Shown here: positions 51,218-62,600 of the stretch, in pieces
Position numbering within the stretch: position 1 is the first letter of the stretch
How the letters are laid out: the number at the start of each line of letters is the position of its first letter
Source of the DNA: Tetrahymena elliotti 4EA
Taxonomy: Eukaryota > Ciliophora > Oligohymenophorea > Hymenostomatida > Tetrahymenidae
Length of the DNA: 64,000 nucleotides
NCBI GenBank assembly: GCA_000231825.2
Contig: JH720316.1
Span: 926,267 to 990,266 of the forward strand
Direction: 5' to 3'
Translations under genes and position numbers: made by a program
The notes under the pieces: model-generated
Database searches by the model: none
What the model saw: only the letters and a program-made list of their open reading frames with translations
Told to the model about the DNA's origin: nothing

Positions 51218-53362
51218 TCAATAAATTTCATTAGCTAACAAAGAAACTTTACTTTATTTATTAATTTTAGGTAAAATATATTTGCTAGATTTATTATTTT
51301 AAACAAGTTTTTTTGGCTAACTATTATTTTACATTGAATTTAATTTTTTACTATCTCCACCTAATAAAGTTGAATTAATTAATTCATCAATAATGTTTTT
51401 TTATATTAATAGAGATTAATTTTAGTTAGTACGTTGTTGAACCTCTTCATAAACTTTTTTATTTTTTATTAGATTAGTATCTGATCTACTAGATCCTAGC
51501 TTATTATGGGGTTTTTAATTGATGGTTTAGTTGTTATTATTCTTTTTATTGTTATATTTTTATATCATCAACTCAGTTTAATAAGAATCTATTCCCTTAG
51601 TTTTATGTTAAAGTCTGTCTGTTTACTTAAGTAGCATGGAGTTTAAATAATCTTCTTATTTTTCAAGCTTATTAATTTATTATAATTCACTTAAAATTGA
51701 CATTTTAATGTCTTTTTGTGCATTCCCTTAGTTTTAAGAATTCATGTTTGGAGTTAAGTCCTCCTCTGATAATTTTCTTTACATTTATCTACTATTTTTA
51801 TTAAAAATGCTTGCTTTAAAACTTAAATTATTAAAATTTGAACTCTTATCTTAACTCATGCTTCTATCAGAACTTTAAAGAAAATTAGAACTAAATTAAT
51901 TTTCATTACTCGAGCTTTATTAGCTTTAATTTGATTGCTTTTTATTTTTTGAAATATCTTTATTCTAATTTATTTCATCATAAATTTAATATTTATCCAA
52001 AGTTACTTTAGGTAAAAAAGGAAGACGATGTTAGAATATATTAGCCTATCTAAAAGAATTAACCAATTCATTGTTAAAGCTCTGAACAATATCATTTTTG
52101 TAATTATTCCACATTATATTTTCAATATATTATCTTTTTATCTTCTCATTAGAAGGATAATGTTTAATTGAAGTTTCAAATTGCTTATATACATCGATTG
52201 GGACACTGCTTTTTAAATCCTAGAGAGTGATTGTTAAAATATCACAATCAGTTGTTGAAACTGCTGTGTAAGGAATTTCTAAGTTATTAAAAACCTCATA
52301 ATCTCCAAAAACATTTCCATTACCTATTTCTTCTAATTAAACATCAATCGTTTTGTATCTTTTTAGCCTAATTTCTTCTGGGCTAGGATCTTAGTAATCA
52401 TCTAGAATGTTATTTGTTCTATGATCGATTCTAAATTTAAGTGTAGTAATGAGCTTTACAATACCATTTCTAACAAAAAATATTCCTTTTGGTTTTTCTC
52501 CTTATTTGATGATGATTGTATTTTTAGAACATTAAGTCAATGTTGTTTTAGTTGATAGTTTGAGAATATCTTTCTGTTGCATTTCTCTCATTTACCACAA
52601 ATTTGTATAAAAATCTACCATTATACTTATTTTGGCATTCTTGCTTTATGATAAATATTTTTCAAAAATCTACTTTTTTAATACTAATAAATTTGTAATA
52701 TCCAAACACACTGCTGTTGCAGTTCTATTTTCATTAAACAATAAACCTAGCTCACCAAAAGCATCACCAGATTCTAATCTAGCTACTTCTCTTACACCTA
52801 CTCCTAATATACTCTAAGAAATATTGTCTCCTTTTTGTTCAATTATCTGGCTTTTACGATGATTTTTTGTTGGGCTGTTTTCTTTTTTGGTTGATTATAT
52901 ATTTTTTTCATTATCATTTTGTTAATTGCTATTGCCTCCCTCTTTATTTTGATTTTTATTATCCATTTTTATAAAAGTATCAGCATCATTTTATGTTCTA
53001 ATATATAAACCTATTACACCATTTAAAATTATATAAAACTTATCTGCAGCATCTCCTTGCCTAAATAAAATATGATCAAGAGGCCAGCTTTCTAATTCCA
53101 AATGTTTTAAGACTTCAGCATAATGAGTAGAATCTTAATAAGACTGCAAAAATTTTACTTTCCTTAAGCATTCTTTCATAATTTATATATGCTCAGATCT
53201 TCTATTTTCAGCTGGGATTTAAAGAATTTCAATTAGCACTTTTGCATCTTAAGTATTAACTGAAATAGGCTTCACTTTTGTAGTCTGCTAATTTTCTTAA
53301 TTTTTTTCTGAATTTTCTGCTTCGTTATTTTTAAGATCTTCTTTGCTTATTAAATGCTTCAT
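51218..53362 (-). CDS. Protein with two cyclic-nucleotide-binding domains and a Gln/Asn/Ser-rich tail
   Basis: A single frame of 714 residues from 53362 to TGA at 51218-51220. A first CNB domain spans about 70-250: HILFRQGDAADKFYIILNG, then an insert of about 65 Asn/Gln/Lys-rich residues, then the phosphate-binding cassette FGELGLLFNENRTATA (202-217) with the Arg that contacts the cyclic phosphate. A second CNB domain at about 260-390 has IKQGEKPKGIFFVRNG and a degenerate cassette, FGDYEVFNNLEIPYTA, which lacks the Arg. The last 300 residues are low in complexity and rich in Ser, Asn, Gln and Lys. No kinase domain, channel pore or dimerisation motif is visible, so it is not a simple PKA regulatory subunit or cGMP kinase. 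A cAMP/cGMP sensor or scaffold, perhaps ciliary, is an inference. Confidence 0.9.
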
Positions 53363-53775
53363 GTTTTTTTGTTTTCTTTCACACTTGAGTTATGTTTTAA
53401 TTGATTAACTAATTTTTGATATTAAAATAAAAATAACTGAATGAATGAATAATTTTGCATCAAAAAATTAATAATTTCACTAAATCTTTAATATTGCATA
53501 TTAATAAATTTTAATGGTCATTTATAATCTTCAATAATTCAGTAATGTTTAGAAATAATTTTTCAAATATTTTAAAATAATTTATTTTTTTTAGATTTTT
53601 ATTGAAAAATAATTAAAAATTTTTAAATGAATTATTGAAGTCTTTTTAATTTTTGAACATAATCTACTACTCTCTAAGCTAACAAATTCAAATATAAAGA
53701 TTATTATTATACTTTGATTTAATCCTACTTTGGAATATTTAATAACAAATTATTCACTAATTAATACTTAAATGA
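53363..53775. other. Divergent promoter region
   Basis: About 410 bp of AT-rich sequence between the starts of two oppositely oriented genes; it probably holds both promoters. No element can be named. Confidence 0.5.
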
Positions 53776-55605
53776 ATGGAGAATAGTAAAAGTGAAAAAA
53801 ATTTTACAAGAACTCAAAAAAATCCAACATCTTTTTTTTCAAATGGAATTATTTTAGATCCAATGACAGCTGCTAATTTGCAGTAAGAAAATATTAAAAG
53901 TCATCTAAAGCAATCAAAGGTAGAGGGAAACCATGAAAAAGCTATATACTTAAAGCACCTACTTACAAATAAAATAAATGTACCTTCAAACTAAATGCTT
54001 TCAAAAGCTGGAAAGTTTTACAATTATCGAAGCTATGGCTATGAGACAATTTATCAATAAAACAAGATAAAAATAGGAGATGTCCTTAAGTAATTTGATA
54101 AGAATTAACTCAGTACAGAAATGGATTAAAGTAATGGCTAAAGTCATAATGAATAAAACAAAACAGATAATAGCCATAAAGGAATAAACTTCTAAGAAAA
54201 TAAGAAAACATTTAGGTCTTACTCCCCATAAGACAGAAATGAAGATGTTTTATTTGATAAAAATTAATCATATAAAATATTAAATACAACATGTCTTTAG
54301 TTTAAAAGAGAAAAAAAAGATAAAATAAATTCAATCATTTAAAAGAATAAATAACATCCAAACTAAAAGCCTTCATCTGCTTTTACTCGTTAGGAGAGAA
54401 AAAGATTAATTGAATTAGACCATAAATTTGATAATGATTCTTCTCACTTAAATTATTATCCTATTTATGATTAAATATTTCCTTCTTCTTCACCTCACTC
54501 ATTTTTACCTCTTCCTTCTACCTAGGTAAACTCTTATTGTATTTAATTTAAATAGAATTTTTCAATTTTATATTAAAAAGAGAAGGCAAGATGTTCAAAT
54601 GGCTCCAGATTGTATCATTAGAGGAAATTTATGTGAGTTTAAAATTAGAGTTATCACTTAAGAGATGAAAAAATATTCGGATAAGATTGTTTCTCTCCTT
54701 AAAAAGCTTGAAGATATAGAAATAGAGTTTGAGCTCCAAAAAGAAAAGCTTCATAAAGACGAACCATAGAAGTTGAGGGATATGCTTGATATTATTTAAG
54801 AAAAAAAAAGATCCATAGGAGAAGAAATATTAGAAAATTAGAAATAATTTATTCAAGCAAGAACAGAATATGAATTGCTCATAGGTGAAAATCTAGATAA
54901 ATAAGATGATGATGCATTTAATATAGTACCTGATAAAATGAGATCACATGAAATGAATTATCTCTTTAAAACAATTAAAAGTAAGTTATTAATCTGAGAA
55001 GAAAAAAAACATTAAATATTAACTGTTTTTAAATAGGCAGGGGTCCACTATTCCCTGAATAAAATGTTAAAGATTTAAAAGAAAGATTATTTAACAATTA
55101 TAAGGATAATTAGATTTCTGAATAAGGTACTTTCTATTTTGATAGAACAAAAGGAAGAGATTAGCTTTTTAGGCCTGTAATTGGTCCTGAGTATTATGAT
55201 CATTATAAGTAATATGAAAATGTACACTTTCAGAAAACAACATATTTAGTTCATCTAAATAAGCAAGATACAAAGTTTACTTATTATACGAAGCATGATT
55301 TTCATGCTCAAAAAAATGAATTGACAGATAAAATTCCTATTGATTGGAACAAAATAGTGGAAGGCTAGCAAAAGCTATCAAGTTACACAAAAGCCCCTAT
55401 CTATACTAATATACAAAAACAAACAACAAGAGATAAGCCTAATCCCCATTAAATAAGAACAATAAAAGTTAATGCAAACTTTTACAGTAATAATTAAAAT
55501 CAAAATTTTCCTAAGCTAAGTTAAACTGCAAGATCATTATCACCACCAAAGTATTAGTAAAATAAATTAGATGATTCTTTGTTAAGTTAAAATTTATTTG
55601 ACTGA
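53776..55605 (+). CDS. Uncharacterised protein, 572 aa, with a predicted coiled coil
   Basis: Three exons (53776-54525, 54581-54980, 55037-55605) keep one frame to TGA 55603-55605. The N-terminal 250 residues are polar and rich in Asn, Ser, Lys and Gln. A middle segment after the first intron is strongly charged and helical (LLKKLEDIEIEFELQKEKL, then IIQEKKRSIGEEILENQKQ) and should form a coiled coil. The C-terminal third contains Tyr/Phe-rich text (GTFYFDRTKGRDQLFRPVIG). No signal peptide or membrane segment is present. I recognise no family; a cytoskeletal or ciliary structural protein would fit but is a guess. Introns are 55 and 56 nt. Confidence 0.8.
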
Positions 55606-55689
55606 TAAACTAAACAAAATTATATATTTTGTATGCTTATTTCATTATTTTTAATTTAAGAAAATTTATTTGAATTTATTGATAAAAAA

Positions 55690-55760
55690 TGCACCGACCG
55701 GGAATCGAACCCGGGTCAAAGCGATGGCAACGCTCTATTCTACCACTAAACCATCGGTGC
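55690..55760 (-). tRNA. tRNA-Gly (GCC), copy 6
   Basis: Identical mature sequence with T6 terminator and the usual leader. It is 85 bp past the stop of the coiled-coil gene and transcribed toward it. Confidence 0.97.
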
Positions 55761-55929
55761 TTTCGGTGATAGAAATACATTTTTCATAACATTCTGCTTT
55801 AATTTTACCTTTTTGATTAAGTGAATTTCATATCTATTTTATGTGCCTTTTTTTTAGAAATTTATCTTTGAAAATAAAAAACAATTTAATAGTTATTCAA
55901 CATAAAAACTTGAATTTATTTATAAAAAA

Positions 55930-56000
55930 TGCACCGACCGGGAACCCGGGTCAAAGCGATGGAAGGAAATGCTCTATTCTTTCTACTAAACCATCCGTGC
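55930..56000 (-). pseudogene. tRNA-Gly pseudogene, copy 7
   Basis: Clearly derived from the same tRNA, but five bases of the T loop (TCGAT region) are missing, the anticodon loop is altered so that TTGCCAT is lost, bases are inserted in the D arm, and an acceptor-stem base is changed (plus strand CATCCGTGC). The cloverleaf and B box are broken, so it should not give a functional tRNA. The T6 run is still present downstream. Confidence 0.92.
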
Positions 56001-56085
56001 TTTCAGTAAAAAAATAAAATATTCAGATGTAAAACACAAATGAAAAGTTATTGAATACAAAAAATTTTTATCAATTTATAAAAAA

Positions 56086-56156
56086 TGCACCGACCGGGAA
56101 TCGAACCCGGGTCAAAGCGATGGCAACGCTCTATTCTACCACTAAACCATCGGTGC
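56086..56156 (-). tRNA. tRNA-Gly (GCC), copy 8
   Basis: Identical mature sequence with T6 terminator, 86 bp from the pseudogene. It closes a small three-member cluster. Confidence 0.97.
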
Positions 56157-56446
56157 TTTCGGTAATATTAACCCATTCAATCAAACCATTCTTTTGTTTT
56201 TTCTATTAAATAAATTGTAATGTTTTTTTTTATTGAGAGAATAGAATAAGTTTGATATACTTACTATTTCTTTTAAAGTAGAAATTTTTAATAATTTAAA
56301 AAATGTAGCTAATGAATGAAGCTATTGTAATGAATTTTTATTCAAAAGAAAAAAGATACTTCAAATATATAATTTGAGCAATTTAATTAAACAAGTAATT
56401 GAAATAATAACTAAAGTGGAAAACTCGTTTTAAAATAGATTGGTCT

Positions 56447-58378
56447 TCAATATGTATTTTAAACTTTTGTTATTTCTCCTATGTAAGTTAGAATATTGTA
56501 TTTTCCATTTAAGAATGATACTTTAACATTAAATTTCCATCCCTTTTCAGTTCCTACTGTTTCAGCTTTGATTTTAGGAGCTAATATTTCAGGTACTTTA
56601 ATTTTAATAGAAGTAAAAGGTATTTTAAAATACATTCCTTCAGTGACATGGTAAAATGTTTTATTATCTCCTTTTTCTTCTAATCTCATAACAATTAACA
56701 TGTTATAGATTTCTTCATATAATTTTTCTTCTTTCATATATTGGAAAGAATTAAATTTACTTATTTAACCACATTAATTAATGAATGATCTCTACCATAA
56801 TTCACTACCATCGTCGTTGCAAGTTACAGTAAGAACAACTTGACCATTATTCATGTTTTGAGGTAATTAAAATATTTTTTCAACTGCATTTACAAAGTAA
56901 TTATTGTCAGAAAAAATTGTGCAACTTCCTTCTGCGACACAACCTTTTTTGCTAAAATCAACGTTTATTGATTTATTATCTAATTTATTAGGCTTAATAA
57001 TATGAAAATCTACCAATCCTTTTGGATAATTAAAAAGATTTTGGCCAATTATTCTTGTGTATAATCCCTATCCAATGTTTGGAGCAGTATAACTCCATCC
57101 TAAACAAAATTAATGAGTTTTATCAAAAATATAAGTTTTAAACTTTCCTGACCAAGCTCTAAAGAAACTATTTCTAATTTGCTCTGCCTTTCCATCTAAT
57201 CTTCCTACTTAATGAACCATGGGCACAAGAGTTTAGACAATATGAGCTCTCAATTTTCTTTTATTTATATAATCAGAAATAATATTATTCTTTACAAAAT
57301 TCGAGTCTTTCATAGATTATTCGAAGCTATACTATAGATTTCTACTCCTACTTTCCTTGAGCAATGCTTAATATATAGAACTTGAGAGTTAAAGGGCATC
57401 TTCTATAGCTAAGCAGGCCCCTTGTGCTAAATTAGGTGCCATAGCATGACAAGCATCACCAAGAAGAACTATTCTTCCTTATGACCATTCTTTCATTTTG
57501 GGTAGATCATAAATAGGAGTCTTGACTATTTCTTCAGATTTGGTGCTATTTATAACTTAACTTGCTAGTTTTCCAAAATCTTTGAAATAATATAATAAAT
57601 CTTCCTTTTCTTATTCGCTAATAACTTGTGTTTTAGAGGATTTAGGTTCATCATCAATTAAACCATCTGATTATGAATAAAATTAAATATTATGTTCTCC
57701 AACTGCAAACCAATAACATTAGGGATCTTTTAAGCCAACAACACCAAATCTTCTAAATGAACCCCATGCTTCAAATGCAGGAGAGCTAGACAACTCAGAA
57801 TTATGACTGACGCCTTAATAATATGAATATCCTGCATATGTAGGTTAAACATCAGGAAAAATAGATTATCTCACTTTAGAATGTAAACCATCTGCACCAA
57901 CAAGTAAGCTAGTCTCTAAAATTTTCCCATCATCTAGGGTAATTCTTACTAAATCTTCATTTTATTCAACTTATTCAACTCTTTTTCCTAGAAGTAGCTA
58001 ATCAGAAGGAAATGATTCTCTAAGAGTTTTTTAAAGTGTTCCTCTTCTTAAGCATAAACATGAAGTCAATCTATCAATTCTATTTGAAGGTCTTACAAGC
58101 CAATCATCTAACTATTTTGATCTATAACCTGCACAGAACATTACTCTTCCATCTTCTGAAAGCTTTTTTTCTAAACCTAATTACCTTAAAGCCATTTAAG
58201 CTGGTCCCCATAAACCAATGCCTTAACCTACTTTTGTATCAAATTCTTTGGCTTGATCAATAATCAAAGGCTTAAATCCATATTTAGTGCATGATAAACC
58301 AAAAGTGAGTCCTCCAATACCACCTCCGCATACAATAATTGGGAAATATTAAGCTACCTACTTTGTTACTTAAGTCAT
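56447..58378 (-). CDS. FAD-dependent monooxygenase (PHBH / kynurenine-monooxygenase-like fold) with C-terminal extension
   Basis: An intronless gene of 643 residues, start at 58378, stop TGA at 56447-56449; the apparent end at TAA is read through as Gln. Group A flavoprotein hydroxylase motifs are all present: Rossmann GGGIGG at 18-23, the LLVGADGLHSKVR DG motif at 158-170, and GDACHAMAPNLAQGACLAIE (GD motif) at 307-326. An Arg in LRRGTLQKTL near 111 fits the FAD-pyrophosphate contact. These enzymes hydroxylate aromatic or similar small molecules with NAD(P)H and oxygen. The closest look is to plant-type zeaxanthin-epoxidase/salicylate-hydroxylase-like members; the substrate is unknown. The last 200 residues (after about 440) contain CxxxGSC text and a beta-rich domain with no family that I recognise. 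Confidence 0.93.
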
Positions 58379-59129
58379 TTTAACTATCTAATTGAAATAT
58401 TTGATAATAAATATCTTTGAATAATTATTTATTCTTAGATTTTCTTAAATCTTACTAATAATAAAATAGCGACAATTAATAGAAATCGGATAGTATTTTA
58501 AAAGATATTCAAAATATAATTAAATATAATTACCGTATAATACAGTATACTATCATGTAACATAATCTTTGATTTGCTAAATTTTAAGCATGGTCACTAA
58601 AACAATAATTCTTTAATCTTTGAATCGATCAATTTAATGCAAAAATTGGAATTAAGGTAGATTATATTGTTAGAATAAAAAAAAAATATGTGAAATGATC
58701 TAATTGAGTACCAAAAAGATTTTATAAACATATTTAAATAGAATTTTTAATCATAAAAAAGATAATGATATAATAAATTTATAAATATTAAAGCTCTCAA
58801 AAATGTAATACCATATGCTAAATAAAATTTTGTGGTATTTTATTTACTAACTTTATCTAGAAAGAAGAATCATAATTAAAAATAAATTAAAAAACTGAAA
58901 TTTACAATATCAGGTAGAAAATAATCTAAAGAAAAAAAAGTCAATTTTAATCTTTGTTTTATATATTTAATTTATAGTTTAATTAGAAATAAGTGAAAAT
59001 TAAAAATTTTTAATATTGTTGTATTCATTACAAAAAAAACCATATTTATTTGACTAAATTAAGGAATTCTATCTTAAAAATGCATAGATAGAAGTTATTT
59101 TTATAAAAAAATGAATTTTGTAATCTTGC
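58379..59129. other. AT-rich spacer
   Basis: Between the monooxygenase promoter and the duplicated fragment at 59,130. No gene is visible. Confidence 0.55.
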
Positions 59130-59330
59130 TCGGATTAAAATTTTTAGATATATTCTCCATAAGAGCTTTCTGTATGTGATCAAGAATAACCTTTAGATTT
59201 TACACAAAAACCTGCATCTAATTTGAATAAATTTTGAGCAATACATTTTTTAAATTTAAAAATAGATTTCTGTTTCTAGTTTATCTTAATGCCTTTATGG
59301 ATAATAAATGTTTAAAGGATAGTATAATTA
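59130..59330 (+). pseudogene. Degenerate copy of the first exons of the gene at 59,629
   Basis: It matches the end of exon 1 and the start of exon 2 of the downstream gene, including TGTGATCAAGAATAxCCTTTAGATTTT against TGTGACCAAGGATATTCTTTAGATTTT-type text, then an AT-rich block in the intron position, then ATTTCTGTTTCTAGTTTATC against ATTTCTTGCGTTTCTTAGTG and TGCCxTTATGG. Frames are broken. It lies just upstream of the intact gene. Confidence 0.6.
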
Positions 59331-59628
59331 TTTTTGGAATTAAGCCAAATAATTTAAAATATAAACTCTTTAAAATTTTCAATGATTCTATTAAGAAGAA
59401 ATGGGTGTAATACCTACCTAATTCAAACTTCCTTTTAAAAGTTAATATAAAAGAAAAGTCTATTAAAAAAATTAATAATCAGTCTTTTTATTTAAAATAA
59501 AAGTAATTAAATAGTAATTTTTTTACATGCTTATGTTTCAATTTAATATGTAATCAAATAAGAAAAGAAAGAATTCTCAAAATTTAATCTTAAAAATAAC
59601 TAATAAAAAGTTAAAGCTTTAATTAAAG

Positions 59629-62600
59629 ATGATATTGATATTAGGATTATTTATTCTTAAAGTAATTGCTCAAAAGTAAAGCTGTTCTCTTGAATAATGT
59701 TAAAATTGTTCAGAAGATATTTAATATAGTTGTTTAGGTTGTCCATACCCTTACCTGTTTGATAAAGCTACCTAATCTTGTGCTTTATCATGCTCTAGTA
59801 GAAGTTACTAAGATTACAAAAATAATTGTGTTTTTTGTTAGTCTTAAAACTGTAAGACATGTTCTGAATCAGGATGTTTATTATGTGACCAAGGATATTC
59901 TTTAGATTTTTCATAGAATCCAGTATTATTTTGAGATCAATTCTTCTAAATATTTACTATTATATTAAATAGATTTCTTGCGTTTCTTAGTGCCCTTATG
60001 GTTAATACATGCTTGATGGAAGCTGTGTCTAAAGTTGCAATTTAAAATCGTCTGACTTTTCTTACGACTAAAAATCTAATTCATGTATTTAAACCTAAAT
60101 TTGCCCCATAGAATCATACAGCCCACAGAGTCAAAATTTAAGCAGAATAGTTCATCTACAAAAAATTAAAAAATAAGGTAATTAATAAAATGGTAGTTTT
60201 AAATCAAAAAACAATAATTATTTAAAAAAATGAATTTTGAGAATGATTTCTATATTTCATAAAATACACTTTTTGATCTAATATTTAATTCTCTTTTTGA
60301 AATAAAATATTTAAATTTAAATAATACTAATGTAAATACTTAACAAAAATTAATTATTCTAAAATAAATATATAAATTTATATTTTTTTGCTTTAGTAAG
60401 AATTATTCATAATATGTTCATATTTAAATTTAATTTTTTAGAACAACGTGAGTAATGTTAGTGAAAGAATTGTTTTCTGAAAAATCTTTTATTTCATTTT
60501 TTTAGAAAGAAAGAAAAAAATATAATTAAAAAACTAAAAATGTTATGAAAAATTCAATTTTTGATATCTTAAATTTAGATTTTAAAATAAATTAATTGCT
60601 ATTATTACTAAAATAGATGAAAATGTCTTAATTATTATAGATCTCACTGGTAAAGTTATAATAAAATCTTTACCTGATTTGAAAATTCTATTATTCTATT
60701 AAATGAACTTTCAGAGCAATGTATTTACAATTTATTTATTATTTTAATTTTTAAATGAATGATATTTTTTTATTTGTTTTCAAAAAGATTTTAAATTGTT
60801 ATATTAGCAATTAATTGAAAAATGATCTAATAATAACTTGTGTCTAGCAAAACTTATATGCCTTATAATTTTAAGCTATGACAGGGACAGTATTGTAAGA
60901 AAAAAGTAATTAGATTCAAATTATTAACTATTATAAGATAAATAACATAATTATTTTTGTTAGCTAGTCTCAACATTTAATTTAATTTGACTATATGAGC
61001 TTATCACTTATAATTTATGACTAAAATGTCAATAATCTGTAATAAATTATTTGTGTTTAAAATTACTTAAAACAGAATGATCAATACATAATAATAACAA
61101 CTAATCAAAATAAAGTCTATTACTATGATCAACAATAAAACAAAATTGAACTTTTGAAATTCGAAAACTCATAGAAAGTAAATATGATGAACTTGAGTTT
61201 ATAATAATTGTGGATATTTTATTCAGCAAATAAAATAGAAATCTATAAAATAATATTTGGTCAAAATTGTTCCCTAATTTCTTCTATTAACTCAAAGTAG
61301 TAAATTCAGACAATAGATTCCTACTTATTTCAAAATCAGGTAATTAATTTTAAATTATATCAAAATGAATAAAGATGGGGTTTTTTTTTCAAAAAAATCG
61401 GAGAGGCCTGGATTTTTGTATGGAGGAAGCTGAAATCTTATAATAGAATATTATTTGGTAAAGTTTCTTTTGTTTTTTTATAGACTCAGCCTCTCCCCCA
61501 AAAAAAGTTTAAGAAATTCGTTTACTTTATAAGCAATTGATTGCTTTTAAAAAATAATTTATTGAAATAGAAAGTTGACCTTTTTAATGATTTCCAAAAC
61601 TAATATTCCTTTTTTATAAATAATAGTCTATTCTTTTGATAAGAGAAATTGGAAATATTTTTGAGATGTTTTAAGTTGAGGAATAAGGAGTTATTAATCA
61701 ACTGAATTAGCAATTTACTGAATCGATGCTAAAATCTAGTTGTATTAAAACTGATGATAACTTTATTTATGTTTTTAATGAAAAAGATATTTAGTTGTTA
61801 TTAATAGTTAATTCACTTTTTTAAGAAATGTATAGAATTAATATTGAATCTAATTTAATGTGTAGTTAAGTTGATGTAGAAGTTTTTAAAATTTAAGATA
61901 CCCCTTATTTACTGTTAAAATATTGGGTAAATATTGAAGTACATAACTTAAATTCAACAGAAATTAAATATTCATCTGCTGAGCCTTCTAGTATTTCATA
62001 TATTCAGAAGAACTTTTAAAATACTATGACTAACATGTTTGATGCCTCTGTATAAAACCAAATCATAGAATTTAAATAAAACGGCTTGGCTTATTAATAT
62101 GATTTAGCAACTAGGAATATAGCAAAGCAATTTTATATTTGGAGTGACTTGAATACCTAAACTTCTTTTGACTAGAAATAGTAAGGAGTGTATAATCTAT
62201 TGGTGGTAAAAGAAGAAGAAGAAGAAAAGATTATCTTAGTGGGCATGTAAAGTAATTAACTTGTTGTTTAAGAAAATAACATGTATACTTATGAATTAAT
62301 GCTTAAAAATATAATTATTGAAGCCTAATTAAGTCCTGAAAACATTTTTTCATTTAAGGCTCCTATTTACTTAAAGAAATCAAAGATTCTTATTGTATTT
62401 ATAAATAATGTTTATGATTACTAGCTATAGTTATATCCAATATAAATTCACATTCTACAATTTAACTAAGAACAAAATACTTATGTCTTCAAATATTCAA
62501 TTAATATTGCTGCTTAGGATGTATAGGTGTCTGAAACTACTGGTGATATTGTTTGCTTTGAAGTATTAAGTTTGTACAATATTTAAATAAGTATTTTTAA

